A DNA stretch of 64,000 bases, taken from positions 1-64,000 of the forward strand of contig NZ_FORR01000019.1 in assembly GCF_900114055.1 (NCBI RefSeq), read 5' to 3'. A program made the position numbers and the translations under genes. Each line of letters starts with the position of its first letter. Position 1 is the first letter of the stretch. The notes beneath the pieces were generated by a model. That model saw nothing but the letters and a program-made list of their open reading frames with translations. It had not been told where the DNA came from and made no database searches. This document shows, one piece after another, positions 37,455-47,096 of the stretch. Source of the stretch: Thermoflavimicrobium dichotomicum. GTDB lineage: Bacteria; Bacillota; Bacilli; Thermoactinomycetales; Thermoactinomycetaceae.

Positions 37455-37866
37455 GTTTTATCACTTCCAGCTGATAATTTAATTCATCAATAAATGAATC
37501 ACTGACCAATAAGGGTGTCCTTTTCCCGCGAATACGGAAATAATAACGTAGATCGTATTCTTGTTCAATCTCTGTCAATAAAATAGTGTCTACCTTTTTT
37601 CCAATTCGTACAACTAACCGGTCTGAATAAAGTGTGTAACGTGGATGAAATATATACAGATATATCAGTGGAGAAATGATAAACACGAGCAAGACAAAAA
37701 ATAAAAAAGCAAGTATAAATGGAGTACTCCGCCATTCAAAGAACGGGAGCAGTACAAGAAGCCCCAAAAGAACAACAAGATTGTCCATGATGCGCATCAT
37801 TCGGGTTTTTCGCGTGAGAAGAACCTGATAAGAGGAACATTCTTCTCTAATGGGGTTATCACTCAT
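37438..37866 (-). CDS. PH-domain membrane protein of unknown function
   Basis: A 142-aa protein with two TM helices (VLLGLLVLLPFF and FILAFLFFVLLVFIISPLIYLYIF) and a short bacterial PH-like C-terminal sheet (YTLYSDRLVVRIGKKVDTILLTEIEQE). It overlaps alr by 17 bp and is cotranscribed; function unknown. Confidence 0.75.
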   Translation of the reverse strand: MSDNPIREECSSYQVLLTRKTRMMRIMDNLVVLLGLLVLLPFFEWRSTPFILAFLFFVLLVFIISPLIYLYIFHPRYTLYSDRLVVRIGKKVDTILLTEIEQEYDLRYYFRIRGKRTPLLVSDSFIDELNYQLEVIKRGWKT

Positions 37867-37970
37867 ATCCTGTCATCCTTAAGCGTAAATTTCGCCTACA
37901 TTCATTTTCATCCAATCAATATCTGTACCGATAACTCAATTTCATACTCGATATTATACCAGAGAATATA

Positions 37971-38002
37971 AAAAAATGGACAGGAAACCTTCATCTGTCC
38001 AT
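37971..38002 (-). terminator. Terminator after the YdcC-like gene
   Basis: ATGGACAG/CTGTCCAT stem followed on the minus strand by a seven-T run. Confidence 0.8.
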
Positions 38003-38016
38003 TTGCCAACATCCCC

Positions 38017-39039
38017 CTATTTATCTGGTTGACCAGCAAAGGAGTTCGCTATTTTAACCATTTCTTCTTCAGGCAAGTTACCTGTTAGCTCAAACTCTCG
38101 CTTTCCATCCAACCATTTGAGCTGTTTTTGATTTTCTTGTGAAAACAGAATGCCAAATCCTTGATAGAGCATGACCGGCTTCACTGACTCCGATAAATAC
38201 GTTTCCATTTCCTGTGCCTTTTTTTGCACAATGGTAAAAGGTTGAGCTCCAGCGTATCTTACAATCACTGCTGGACCATGGATCGTCTGAACCGTTTTTT
38301 CTCCATCCAGCCGACTGCCCATTGGAATATAAGCTGGTACCACTGAAGCCAAATCCTGTTCTTTTTTCATATCCAATCCAGCGATTGTTTGCTTTGATTC
38401 TTCTGTCAAGTGGTTCAAATTCCGTTGCATATCAAATGCATCCTGATCAAAAGAAGCATCCAGTTTGAAACGGTCAAATACCATTTCCACCATCACTTCG
38501 TCCTTGGCATTCAAGACACTTACTTTCTTCGGATTCAGATCTTGGTCCAACCAAACCTTTTGTTTCTTCCAATTTTGGTTGAGTGTATGTTTAGAAGCTA
38601 CCTCAAATAAATACTCCTTGTCACCTTTTTGAAATTGACGCTTTTGATCATCAATAATACTGGAGAGGATGGATTGATACAAGTAAATTTGACCGCTTGA
38701 TTCCGGCCAATCGCTTTGGAAACGGAAACTCTTCTTGATACTTGGGGTTAAAACATAAACCCCTTCATCATTCCGTAATAAAATCTGTGTAATATTGTTC
38801 TTTGTATTTTTCAGGGCTACACGATAATAATGCGGTTTTTTATACCAAACCTCGATATCAATGACTTGAGGTTCTTGACCTGTTTGAATCGTTAACTTTC
38901 CATGACTCATATAAGATTCCATCTTCTCTGATCGCTTGGACAAATCATTGACAACCGATTTTGCATCTTTTTCGCCACAACCAACCAAAAGCAAAAATAT
39001 CTGGAAAATAAAGACAAATATCCATCTGGTCCGACACAT
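38017..39039 (-). CDS. Lipoprotein of the LolA/DUF4367 type (YdcC-like)
   Basis: A 340-aa lipoprotein with lipobox LVGC (Cys21) and the LolA-like fold signature SKRSEKMESYMSHGKLTIQTG and IEVWYKKPHYYRVAL. The C-terminal part (PMGSRLDGEKTV, VIVRYAG, PFTIVQKKA) matches DUF4367. B. subtilis YdcC, a sporulation-linked protein, lies between acpS and dal as here. Start ATG after GAGGTGAAGCCATAA. Confidence 0.85.
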   Translation of the reverse strand: MCRTRWIFVFIFQIFLLLVGCGEKDAKSVVNDLSKRSEKMESYMSHGKLTIQTGQEPQVIDIEVWYKKPHYYRVALKNTKNNITQILLRNDEGVYVLTPSIKKSFRFQSDWPESSGQIYLYQSILSSIIDDQKRQFQKGDKEYLFEVASKHTLNQNWKKQKVWLDQDLNPKKVSVLNAKDEVMVEMVFDRFKLDASFDQDAFDMQRNLNHLTEESKQTIAGLDMKKEQDLASVVPAYIPMGSRLDGEKTVQTIHGPAVIVRYAGAQPFTIVQKKAQEMETYLSESVKPVMLYQGFGILFSQENQKQLKWLDGKREFELTGNLPEEEMVKIANSFAGQPDK

Positions 39040-39097
39040 TTATGGCTTCACCTCGTCAATTTCCCGGGAAATGTGTCGGTTAGGGAAGGGAACCTTT

Positions 39098-40624
39098 CTA
39101 TTGACAGCTTTTCAGTGCATCTAGTAAATCAGAATAACATACACGATGAGCTGACATTGATCGGCTAGCAATCTCGCCCGCACGTCCATGGTAATAAACC
39201 GCCATTGGCACTGCTTGATCTACAGGAATGTCCTGTGCTAGGAACGAACCTAGCATACCCGTTAGCAAATCACCTGATCCTGCTTTGGCTAAAGCTGGAC
39301 TACCTGTCGTATTCACAATTTGTCCTCGTTCTGGAAAAGCAATAATCGTAAATCGACCTTTTAATATGACAATCATCCCTGTTTGATCAGCAAGAGTCTG
39401 AGCCATTTGTGGACGAGCTGCTTCAATTTCAGATACTGAACAACGCAGTAAACGAGCCATTTCTCCTGGGTGTGGTGTGAGAATCGTTGGAAAAGCTGAC
39501 GAACGTTCGGCAAAAAGGTGAGGATGATCAGCTAGAATATTGAGGGCATCCGCATCTAACACGAGCGGAACCTCCACCTCTCTGAGCAGCTGGGATAGCC
39601 AAATATCTTCTCCTGGAAAACGTCCCAATCCAGGTCCGATCGCTACCGAAGAAAAGCGAGAAGCCCTGTCAGCAAATCTTTTCGCACTTTCCGCTGTAAA
39701 TACATCCTCTCCTGGCCAGGTCCATACCAATTCTTGTGTAACCTTGGCAGCCAGTGCAGTCGCTTGACCGTCTGGAACGGCTATCGTTACCATCCCTGCT
39801 CCCATTCGATAAGCCGCCGCTCCTGCCATTACAACAGCCCCTAGCATTCCTCTTGTACCACCAATAATCAGAACATGCCCATACGTCCCTTTATGCGCCC
39901 ATGGATCACGTGTTTTTTGATGTGCTTCCCACAGCAAGGGAACATTCAGACGAGCTTTAGGCTGCAAATCGGCAGGAAATTCTTTGGGAAGGCCAATATC
40001 CACCACAGACACATCGCCACAATAGTCTGCACCAGGACGCAAATAATGTCCCCATTTGGGATAGCCAAAAGTAACCGTCTGATGTGCTCGAATCGACTCT
40101 CTGGAAACTGCTCCCGTATCTGCATCCACTCCTGTTGGAATATCCACTGCCATCACCCAGGCGTCTGGGTGTTGATTGACAAGAGAAGTCACATCCTGTA
40201 CATGCTGCCGAAGCTCTCCTTTAAATCCCGTTCCCAAAAGAGCATCCACAATCACCTGCGCTGACTGCAAATGTTGTTTCAATTGGGCAAGTTGATTGGA
40301 TGAATCCGTAAAAACAGGATTTAAACGACAACAAACATCATAAAAAACACGTGCGTCCGGTGTAAGTTTTTCCTCTTTTCCAATCAGCCAAGGATACACC
40401 TTCCACCCAGCAAACAGCAGATGCCGAGCTACGACCCAACCATCTCCACCATTATTTCCTGTTCCACAAAGAACGACTGCTGTTTTTGGCTCAGGAAACC
40501 GAGCTGTGATTTTTTCCGCTACCGCTTTTCCAGCGTGCTCCATTAACACCACACCTGGAATTCCCAGTGTATCGATCGCATAATGATCCAGGCGCCTCAT
40601 TTCTTGAGCTGTCACGAGATACAC
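39098..40624 (-). CDS. nnrD: Bifunctional NAD(P)HX epimerase/ADP-dependent dehydratase
   Basis: A 508-aa fusion. The first half is the epimerase domain (VLMEHAGKAVAEKI, LCGTGNNGGDGWVVAR); the second half is the ADP-dependent dehydratase (ILTPHPGEMARLL, NTTGSPALAKAGSGDLLTG). It repairs hydrated NAD(P)H. The start is GTG after AGGAGGGACAAAG. It sits between acpS and the YdcC-like gene. Confidence 0.95.
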   Translation of the reverse strand: MYLVTAQEMRRLDHYAIDTLGIPGVVLMEHAGKAVAEKITARFPEPKTAVVLCGTGNNGGDGWVVARHLLFAGWKVYPWLIGKEEKLTPDARVFYDVCCRLNPVFTDSSNQLAQLKQHLQSAQVIVDALLGTGFKGELRQHVQDVTSLVNQHPDAWVMAVDIPTGVDADTGAVSRESIRAHQTVTFGYPKWGHYLRPGADYCGDVSVVDIGLPKEFPADLQPKARLNVPLLWEAHQKTRDPWAHKGTYGHVLIIGGTRGMLGAVVMAGAAAYRMGAGMVTIAVPDGQATALAAKVTQELVWTWPGEDVFTAESAKRFADRASRFSSVAIGPGLGRFPGEDIWLSQLLREVEVPLVLDADALNILADHPHLFAERSSAFPTILTPHPGEMARLLRCSVSEIEAARPQMAQTLADQTGMIVILKGRFTIIAFPERGQIVNTTGSPALAKAGSGDLLTGMLGSFLAQDIPVDQAVPMAVYYHGRAGEIASRSMSAHRVCYSDLLDALKSCQ

Positions 40625-40678
40625 CTTTGTCCCTCCTAACCGTGTTATATATGTATGTCCAATCTAAAGCAGATATGC

Positions 40679-41053
40679 TCAGATCTCTTCCACCACTGCT
40701 GTAGCCAAAGCATACTTCTCACTATGAGAAATAGAAAGATGAATGTTTACCTTCTTATCTGAAAATAAACACTGCATCGTTTCAGCGGATATTTGTGCTT
40801 TTGGAGCCCCATTTTCATTATTGATAATCCTGATATCCTGGAAACTTACGATCTCACCGATTCCGGTTCCCAATGCTTTGGAAATCGCCTCTTTTGCTGC
40901 AAACCGCCCTGCGAGAAACTCCAATTTTCTTTTCGGAGCCATCGGCATCATTTGCTTCTCGGATTCGGTTAAAACCCTTGCAGCCAAACGATCCAATCCT
41001 GCTTTTTCAATTCGCTCCATCTCAATGATATCGGTTCCAATCCCCCAAATCAT
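40679..41053 (-). CDS. acpS: Holo-[acyl-carrier-protein] synthase
   Basis: A 124-aa phosphopantetheinyl transferase: GIGTDIIEMERIEKA and AGRFAAKEAISKALG contain the Mg-binding Asp and Glu, and the final SHSEKYALA motif is present. It moves phosphopantetheine from CoA to ACP. GGAGG ribosome site. Confidence 0.96.
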   Translation of the reverse strand: MIWGIGTDIIEMERIEKAGLDRLAARVLTESEKQMMPMAPKRKLEFLAGRFAAKEAISKALGTGIGEIVSFQDIRIINNENGAPKAQISAETMQCLFSDKKVNIHLSISHSEKYALATAVVEEI

Positions 41054-41163
41054 GAAAGCTCCTCCTTTACGATCAGCTTCATTATATCCATTCTACACTA
41101 CTTATGAATTACCATGGACCATCCCCAGGATAAAGATATCATCCAAAAATTTTTTATTTTCTC

Positions 41164-41191
41164 TTGCATTAACTGTATGGAGTGTTATAAT
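41164..41191 (+). promoter_or_regulatory. Promoter of the GntR/ABC operon
   Basis: TTGCAT (41164-41169), 16-nt spacer, TATAAT (41186-41191), about 70 nt before the GntR start. Confidence 0.75.
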
Positions 41192-41207
41192 ACACTTAAA
41201 AGAACAA

Positions 41208-41241
41208 AGTGTATGGAGTGAAACCAAACAATTCATACACT
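41208..41241 (+). promoter_or_regulatory. Putative YtrA-type operator
   Basis: Inverted repeat AGTGTATG-N18-CATACACT, downstream of the promoter and just before the GntR start. YtrA-family repressors bind similar AGTGTA/TACACT half-sites at their own promoters. A related GTGTTATAATACAC overlaps the -10 box. Confidence 0.65.
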
Positions 41242-41258
41242 ATGAAAGGAAAGGAGCC

Positions 41259-41657
41259 ATGGAAACGAGAAGCGTCGGACCTCTCACTTTCACGATTGAT
41301 TTTTCCATTCCGCTTTATGAACAGATCGTTGAACAAATTCGTCATGCCATCGCAAGAGGAGAGATTGCTTTAGGTACCAAATTACCTTCTGTACGCGAGA
41401 TGGCCCAAAAACTGAAAGTGAATCCGAGCACAGTCGTACGTGCTTACTTGGAACTGGAACACGACGGTTTATGTGAAAAAAGAAGAGGGCAAGGAACCTT
41501 TATTACAACCTCAGAAGAAACGGTTTACCAGATCAAAAGAAAGTTGGCCAATGAGGCTTTGGAGGCTTTCGTACAAACCATGCGTTCTTTGGGCATTGAT
41601 CAAAAAACAGCCCAACAGTGGCTAAAGGAGATGGATTGGGAATGCAAAAAGCGGTAG
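41259..41657 (+). CDS. GntR-family regulator, YtrA type
   Basis: A 132-aa winged-helix repressor with a short C-terminal helical tail instead of an effector domain (IPLYEQIVEQIRHAIARGEI, LPSVREMAQKLKVNPSTVVRAYLELEHDGLCEKRRGQGTF). YtrA in B. subtilis represses an ABC operon induced by cell-wall antibiotics. It heads an operon with an ABC ATPase and permease. ATG after AAGGAG is chosen. Confidence 0.92.
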   Translation: METRSVGPLTFTIDFSIPLYEQIVEQIRHAIARGEIALGTKLPSVREMAQKLKVNPSTVVRAYLELEHDGLCEKRRGQGTFITTSEETVYQIKRKLANEALEAFVQTMRSLGIDQKTAQQWLKEMDWECKKR

Positions 41658-42337
41658 AGTTGCGCCATGTAACCCGTCGCTACGGCAAAAAGATCGCACT
41701 TCATGATGTGTCGATGGCGATTCCTAAAGGAAAAGCAATTGGTTTGCTGGGTGAAAATGGTGCCGGGAAATCAACGCTGTTGAAACTCATCGCTGGAATC
41801 ATGAAACCAACATCTGGCGAGATAAAAGTATTTGATGAAACGCCTAATTGGCGGATCAGAGAGCGTATTGCTTATCTCGGCGACCTTTCCCAATGGTATA
41901 AATTCCAGCGTATTGATGAAGCCATTCAGTATGCCGCAAACATATTTCCACACTTTCAGATAGAGAAAGCGAAGGAATATCTCGACTTTATGAAACTCGA
42001 CCCGCAAAGAAAAGTGGAAGAGCTCTCCAAAGGCCAAACCATGCGCTTACAGTTAATCCTGTGCCTGGCGCGGCAAGTCGATCTCTTCCTGCTAGATGAA
42101 CCTCTGTCGGGGATTGATTTGATCTCTCGTGAAAAAATCATTGATTTACTGATTGAGCTGTTATCTGAGCGAGAAGTGACGCTAATCATCAGTACTCATG
42201 AAATCCATGAAGCAGAAGGATTATTTGAACATGTCATTTTGCTCCAAAATGGAAAAGTTGTCAAAGAAGGAGATGCAGAACAACTTCGGGTAGAAGTAGG
42301 TTCCATCCAAAAAGTATATCGGGAGGTATTCCAATGA
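41642..42337 (+). CDS. ABC transporter ATP-binding protein
   Basis: A 231-aa single-ABC domain: Walker A GENGAGKSTL, signature LSKGQTMRLQ (variant), Walker B LFLLDEPLSG. A TTG two codons upstream could also serve. Overlaps the regulator by 16 bp and the permease by 4 bp. Works with the following permease; substrate unknown, export of cell-wall-active compounds suggested only by the YtrA link. Confidence 0.92.
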   Translation: MQKAVELRHVTRRYGKKIALHDVSMAIPKGKAIGLLGENGAGKSTLLKLIAGIMKPTSGEIKVFDETPNWRIRERIAYLGDLSQWYKFQRIDEAIQYAANIFPHFQIEKAKEYLDFMKLDPQRKVEELSKGQTMRLQLILCLARQVDLFLLDEPLSGIDLISREKIIDLLIELLSEREVTLIISTHEIHEAEGLFEHVILLQNGKVVKEGDAEQLRVEVGSIQKVYREVFQ

Positions 42338-43050
42338 CAGCCTTCTGGTCTATGGTCAAAAAAGATTATCAAATGATTTTCCCTAAAAAATATACCCTTT
42401 ATGCTATCGCTGTGCTTTTATTCAGTATCAGCTTCGGCTTTCTTTATTTGTTCTCCACGGTTACACAAGTACCAAACGCTACACAGATCCATTGGATGTA
42501 TACTTGGCTTCTGTTTGCCCTCCCAGGTTTTTCAAGTGCTTTGATTTATTATGAGTGGAATCACAAAACCATGGGTTGGTGGCTGTCTTCTCCCTACCCG
42601 CATTGGTGGTTAATCGCCACAAAATGTACGGCCATGTTCTTGCGCACCCTACAAATCCTCAGTTTGATATTTATCATCCTAAACGTAAATATATATCTTT
42701 TCACTCTTATCAAACCGAATATTCTAGGTAATATGAGCTGGGAAGTTCTGATTCTAAATCAGCTCAAACTAATGGGTGAATATCTCCTATATGCTCCATA
42801 CTTGATCACACTAGGCATTTTCGGGGGCGTGCTTAACTTTTCCTATATCAAGTTCGTGAGTATCCCTGTATGGTTCCTGTTTGGAATCACCTCCCCATTT
42901 TTCATCTTTCGACGAATCGCCACAATGGCAAAACTGAATTGGGATATCCTTGATACTAGCCTCTGGATCATTGGCTCCATCAGTTTGCTTCTCACTTTCA
43001 TCTTCTTCGCTGGATCCATATATACCATAAAAAACAAGATGGAAATTTGA
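42334..43050 (+). CDS. ABC-2-type transporter permease
   Basis: A 238-aa protein with about six TM helices. It is coupled to the ATPase by an ATGA overlap. No periplasmic-binding partner in the operon, consistent with an exporter-type system. Confidence 0.85.
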   Translation: MTAFWSMVKKDYQMIFPKKYTLYAIAVLLFSISFGFLYLFSTVTQVPNATQIHWMYTWLLFALPGFSSALIYYEWNHKTMGWWLSSPYPHWWLIATKCTAMFLRTLQILSLIFIILNVNIYLFTLIKPNILGNMSWEVLILNQLKLMGEYLLYAPYLITLGIFGGVLNFSYIKFVSIPVWFLFGITSPFFIFRRIATMAKLNWDILDTSLWIIGSISLLLTFIFFAGSIYTIKNKMEI

Positions 43051-43052
43051 AT

Positions 43053-43094
43053 TAAAAAAAGAGCCTTCTTGCCTTTACCGAAACAAGAGGGCTC
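43053..43094 (-). terminator. Terminator between permease gene and the first OppA-like gene
   Basis: GAGCC(t)TCTTG.. /..CAAGAGGGCTC stem (43061-43094); a T-run follows on the minus strand. Confidence 0.75.
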
Positions 43095-43142
43095 CTCGTT
43101 TGTTGAAATTTTTCCACTCCATAAACCAAAAAGCCATTGTCT

Positions 43143-44756
43143 TTATTTTTCTAACTTGACCCATTTCAAGCTGTAATCGGCCCCAATCGGATGGGTATAG
43201 TAATTTTTAACATAAGGTTTTTTTAATAGCACACTATAACGGAAATAGATGGGGGCCAGCACGACTTGCTCATCCACCAACATTTTTTCAGCCCGACTCA
43301 ACATTTCGATCCGTTTGGTTTGATCCGTTTCTTGACGAGCCTGGACAATCAGTTGATTATATGCATCGCTTTTAAAACCGGCAGAGTTTTTGTTTTCATT
43401 GGTGTTAAACAGTTCTAAATAAGCCATCGCATCATTATAGTCTGCACCCCACGCAGAAATCGTTAGATCAAAATCCCCACGCTCTTTACGATCATCCACT
43501 ACCTTAGCAGTTGGAGTCTCAATCACAACATTCAGTCCCAATGTCACCCGTAACTGCTCTTTGATCACGGCAGCAATATTGCTATAATAGCTGCCTGTCA
43601 GTAACACGACTTTCTCAGGTGGCTGGCTCATTCCCAACTCTTTTAGTCCCCGTTGGAAATATTCTTTCGCTTTAGCAGGATCATATGGAATCAGATCTTT
43701 TTTCGTTGCTTCACGGAATGATTTGCTTCCAAGTCCCGCAATCGATGGATGAACCAAAGCATGAGCGGGTTGAGACCCATCTTTCAGAATACGGTCCGCT
43801 ATTACCTGGCGATTCAACGCCAAGCTAATCGCTCGCCGAATGTTTACGTTTTGCGTGAATTTCTGACGTTGGTTCATAACCATATAGATGGAGGTAGCCC
43901 GTTCTGCTTTTATCAAGTCCGGTGAGTCTTTGTATCTATCGATAAAAGCACTATTCAGAGGTGTAATGTCTACTTGCCCGGTATTATACAAGTTTATAGC
44001 GGTTCCAACATCTTTTAGCACATGCAGATCCACTTGCTGCAGATGGACGTTTTTTTGATCCCAGTACTTATCATTTTTTGCCAGAACAATTTTTGACGCC
44101 TGGAAACTCTTCAAAATAAAAGGGCCACTGTAAACGATTTGATCAGGATGACGAAACGGGTCATTTTTCAGCTTTTCAACCATATCAGGCCGTTGGGGGA
44201 GATAAGCTGGAAGAATGGTATAGTCGAGGAAGTTAATCATCGGTGTTTTTAACGTGACTTGTAATGTCTTGTCATCTATTGCTTTCACTCCAACATCTTG
44301 CTCTTTAGCTTTTCCATTGTAGAATTCCTCGCCTTTGTCGATCGGAAACAGTATATAAGCGTATTCCGATTTTGTAGCTGGATTCAACACCCGTTTCCAG
44401 CCAAACTCAAAGTCCTTCGCCGTAATGGGCTTACCATCACTCCATTTGGCATCACGTAATTTAAATGTATAAGTTCGCTTATCCGGACTGACCGTATATT
44501 CTTTAGCAATTCCTTCAACCGGTTTTTTATCCTTGCCTATTCTCATGAGCCCTTCATAAATATGATTGGCCAAAATGAATGAGCCCCCATCTACTACTGT
44601 TGCTGGATCAATACTTGTAAATTCCTCCATTTCAGCAATTCTGAGCACATTCTTATCGCTGGTTTCGGTCTTGTTCCCAGCTGACCCACAAGCTGATATA
44701 AAAATACTAAATAATAAGGCAATTAGAGCAATAGTCCACCCTTTTTTCAATCCCAT
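43143..44756 (-). CDS. Peptide ABC transporter substrate-binding lipoprotein (OppA family), copy 1
   Basis: A 537-aa SBP_bac_5 lipoprotein with lipobox ISAC and the family core (FTSIDPATVVDGGSFILANHIYEGLM; YTFKLRDAKWSDGKPITAKDFEFGWKRVLNP). It binds oligopeptides outside the membrane for an ABC importer. No cognate permease or ATPase gene is nearby. Clearly paralogous to the protein at 45217. Confidence 0.92.
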   Translation of the reverse strand: MGLKKGWTIALIALLFSIFISACGSAGNKTETSDKNVLRIAEMEEFTSIDPATVVDGGSFILANHIYEGLMRIGKDKKPVEGIAKEYTVSPDKRTYTFKLRDAKWSDGKPITAKDFEFGWKRVLNPATKSEYAYILFPIDKGEEFYNGKAKEQDVGVKAIDDKTLQVTLKTPMINFLDYTILPAYLPQRPDMVEKLKNDPFRHPDQIVYSGPFILKSFQASKIVLAKNDKYWDQKNVHLQQVDLHVLKDVGTAINLYNTGQVDITPLNSAFIDRYKDSPDLIKAERATSIYMVMNQRQKFTQNVNIRRAISLALNRQVIADRILKDGSQPAHALVHPSIAGLGSKSFREATKKDLIPYDPAKAKEYFQRGLKELGMSQPPEKVVLLTGSYYSNIAAVIKEQLRVTLGLNVVIETPTAKVVDDRKERGDFDLTISAWGADYNDAMAYLELFNTNENKNSAGFKSDAYNQLIVQARQETDQTKRIEMLSRAEKMLVDEQVVLAPIYFRYSVLLKKPYVKNYYTHPIGADYSLKWVKLEK

Positions 44757-44882
44757 CTCCCCCTATCCAGATCATTGCTATAATAATAAAAGTAATACAC
44801 ATTCTATAATATCAAATTTTCATCTATTATTAAAATATTTTTCTTGATTTTCGTTTATCATTGTCTTTTTATCTTCTTTCCC

Positions 44883-44917
44883 AAAAAAAAACTCCTTGAT
44901 TTTGAGAAATCAAGGAG
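44883..44917 (-). terminator. Terminator downstream of repeat copy C
   Basis: CTCCTTGAT/ATCAAGGAG stem with a long T-run on the minus strand; likely ends the second OppA-like transcript. Confidence 0.85.
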
Positions 44918-44925
44918 GAAATCGC

Positions 44926-45170
44926 TTGTTGACAGAGTTTCGTTATATACCGGTTCTTAAAAATGAGTAAAAGTTGGGCAACTGGAAAAGGAAAACCGGG
45001 TTTGTCAACAGACCCTCATGAGCAACACCATCAAAGGAATGAAAAAGGTGTTCTGTTTTCCATAAAGCGGAAGGATGGGTTCCCACGGTGTGACTGTGAT
45101 GGTACAGAAGTCGTCACGAAGGAAGAACCCATCCCGAAGCGCTGGAGAAACACATCCATATTTTCAGGAT
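44926..45170 (-). repeat. Dispersed intergenic repeat, copy C (reverse orientation, with insert)
   Basis: Read on the minus strand: GCGCTTCGGGATGGGTTC, CGTGACGACTTCTGTACC, ATCACAGTCACACCG, GGAACCCATCC, CCGCTTTATGG, TTGATGGTGTTGCTC and GTCTGTTGACAAACCCGG. Between the two TTGTTGACAAA arms a ~50-bp insert separates them compared with 58612-58651. Long stem GGATGGGTTC/GGAACCCATCC plus inner GTGAC/GTCAC. Confidence 0.8.
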
Positions 45171-45216
45171 GGCCTCGTATTTTTACTCAATTGGCAGGAG
45201 AGAGAAATAGGATCCA

Positions 45217-46851
45217 TTACTTTTTCTCAGCTCGCAAGTACACCCACTTCAAGCTATAATCGGCTCCAATGGCATGATTATAGAAATCCCGCACATAAGG
45301 TTTCTGTAAATAGGAACTGACACGGTAAAAAATAGGAACAATCACCGCTTCATCTTGAACCAGTATTTTTTCTGCCTGACTTAAATATTGAATCTTTTTT
45401 TCTGGATCGGCTTCTTTATGCGCTCGTCTCAACAGGGTGTCATACTCTTTGCTCTCGAAATTAGCTATATTCAATTTCCCATTTGAGGACCATAGTTCCA
45501 AATAAGCGATCGGATCATTATAGTCTGCTCCCCAACTGGAAACAGCAATATCAAATTTTCCTTCTTCTTGACGCTTCAGCTTTTCCTCACTGGATACCGA
45601 TTCTACCTGTACATTTAATCCCAATACCTTGCGTAATTGTTGCTTCACTGCCACTGCCACTTCTCTTTTGTCATCATCATAGCTAAGTAAGCGAATCTTC
45701 TCTGGCGGCTTTTTCATTTTCAGTTCCATCAGTCCTTTTTCCAAATAAGCCTTGGCTTCATCCGGATTGTAAGTAACCCATTTTTTTCTGGTTACATCTC
45801 GAAATGACTTGTTTCCCAATCCGGTAATCGCTGGATGAACCAAAGCTTCAGCAGGTGTAGATCCATCTTTGAGAATCTGGCTTGTAATTTGTAGACGGTC
45901 AATGCTGAGGCTGATGGCCTTTCTCACATTTGGATTCTTAAGGAAATGATCCTTCTGATTCATGACCAGATAGTACGAAGTGGCTCTCTCTGCTCGTTTC
46001 AGATCCTCCGACTGCTTGAAAGAGTCAATATATTCCCGACTAATCGGTGCAATATCTACCTGGTTGGATTGGTACAATTGAACAGCACTGTCAATATTCT
46101 TGACCAAACGAATATCCACTCTTTGCAAGCTGACACTGTTTCGGTCCCAATACTTGTCATTCTTGACCAAAACAACTTTCGCCCGTGTCCATTCCTTTAC
46201 CACAAAGGGGCCACTGTAAGCTACATGTTGAAGCGTTGTCGCATACTGATCTCCATATTTTTTGACCAGATCTTTTCGCTGGGGCAAATAAGCAGGCAAT
46301 GTGGTCAGGCTTAAAAAGTTCAACATCGGCTCTTTCAGTTTAACCTCCAGCGTTTTCTCATCAATCGCTGTCACACCTACCTGCTCTTCGGATCCTTTGC
46401 CCTCGTGATAAGCTTCTGCTCCTTTAATCGGATACAAGATAAAGGAGTATGATGATTTCAGCTCAGGATCAAGTATTCTCTTCCAACCATATTCAAAATC
46501 ATAGGCTGTGATTGGAACTCCATCACTCCATTTGGCATCTTTTCGCAATCTGAATGTATAAGTGAGGTGATCCGGGCTGACTTTCACTTCCTCAGCAATG
46601 CCTTTGACGGGCTGTTTATCTTTAATGCGCATCAAACCTTCTTGAACATTATTTAAAAGAATGAACGAACCATTATCTACCGCTTTGGCTGGATCCAGAT
46701 GAGTGAATTCATTTGTATCAGCAATACGTAATATTTGTTCATGACTCAAACTAAGCTGATCTGTTCCAACAGGATCCACCATACTACAAGCTGTGAGACA
46801 AATACAGAGAAGGATGATCAGACTCACCCATTTCCTACTCCTTCTTGCCAT
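45217..46851 (-). CDS. Peptide ABC transporter substrate-binding lipoprotein (OppA family), copy 2
   Basis: A 544-aa lipoprotein (lipobox LTAC) with the same domain order as copy 1 and closely matching signature stretches (LRIADTNEFTHLDPAKAVDNGSF, DAKWSDGVPITAYDFEYGWKRILDP). Tandem duplication is likely. It may bind a different peptide set. Confidence 0.92.
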   Translation of the reverse strand: MARRSRKWVSLIILLCICLTACSMVDPVGTDQLSLSHEQILRIADTNEFTHLDPAKAVDNGSFILLNNVQEGLMRIKDKQPVKGIAEEVKVSPDHLTYTFRLRKDAKWSDGVPITAYDFEYGWKRILDPELKSSYSFILYPIKGAEAYHEGKGSEEQVGVTAIDEKTLEVKLKEPMLNFLSLTTLPAYLPQRKDLVKKYGDQYATTLQHVAYSGPFVVKEWTRAKVVLVKNDKYWDRNSVSLQRVDIRLVKNIDSAVQLYQSNQVDIAPISREYIDSFKQSEDLKRAERATSYYLVMNQKDHFLKNPNVRKAISLSIDRLQITSQILKDGSTPAEALVHPAITGLGNKSFRDVTRKKWVTYNPDEAKAYLEKGLMELKMKKPPEKIRLLSYDDDKREVAVAVKQQLRKVLGLNVQVESVSSEEKLKRQEEGKFDIAVSSWGADYNDPIAYLELWSSNGKLNIANFESKEYDTLLRRAHKEADPEKKIQYLSQAEKILVQDEAVIVPIFYRVSSYLQKPYVRDFYNHAIGADYSLKWVYLRAEKK

Positions 46852-47096
46852 GAAAAGTTCCTCCTAACTATTATTCCAATTTTTTGAAAGCGATTTCATC
46901 TATTATCTATCTCTAGATCAACTTTCTAGACATTTGAGTCATTAAAGACAATTTCATTAGAGATTGGAAGATCGTGATCCAATTACCCCTGCTTCCTTTC
47001 GTATATAGCCCTTTCGCTCTCTTTAGCTTCACCCCAAAAGATGATATAGTTTGTTATTGGAGGTTGCTTTCAATAATGAATAGATGGGGGTTCAAT

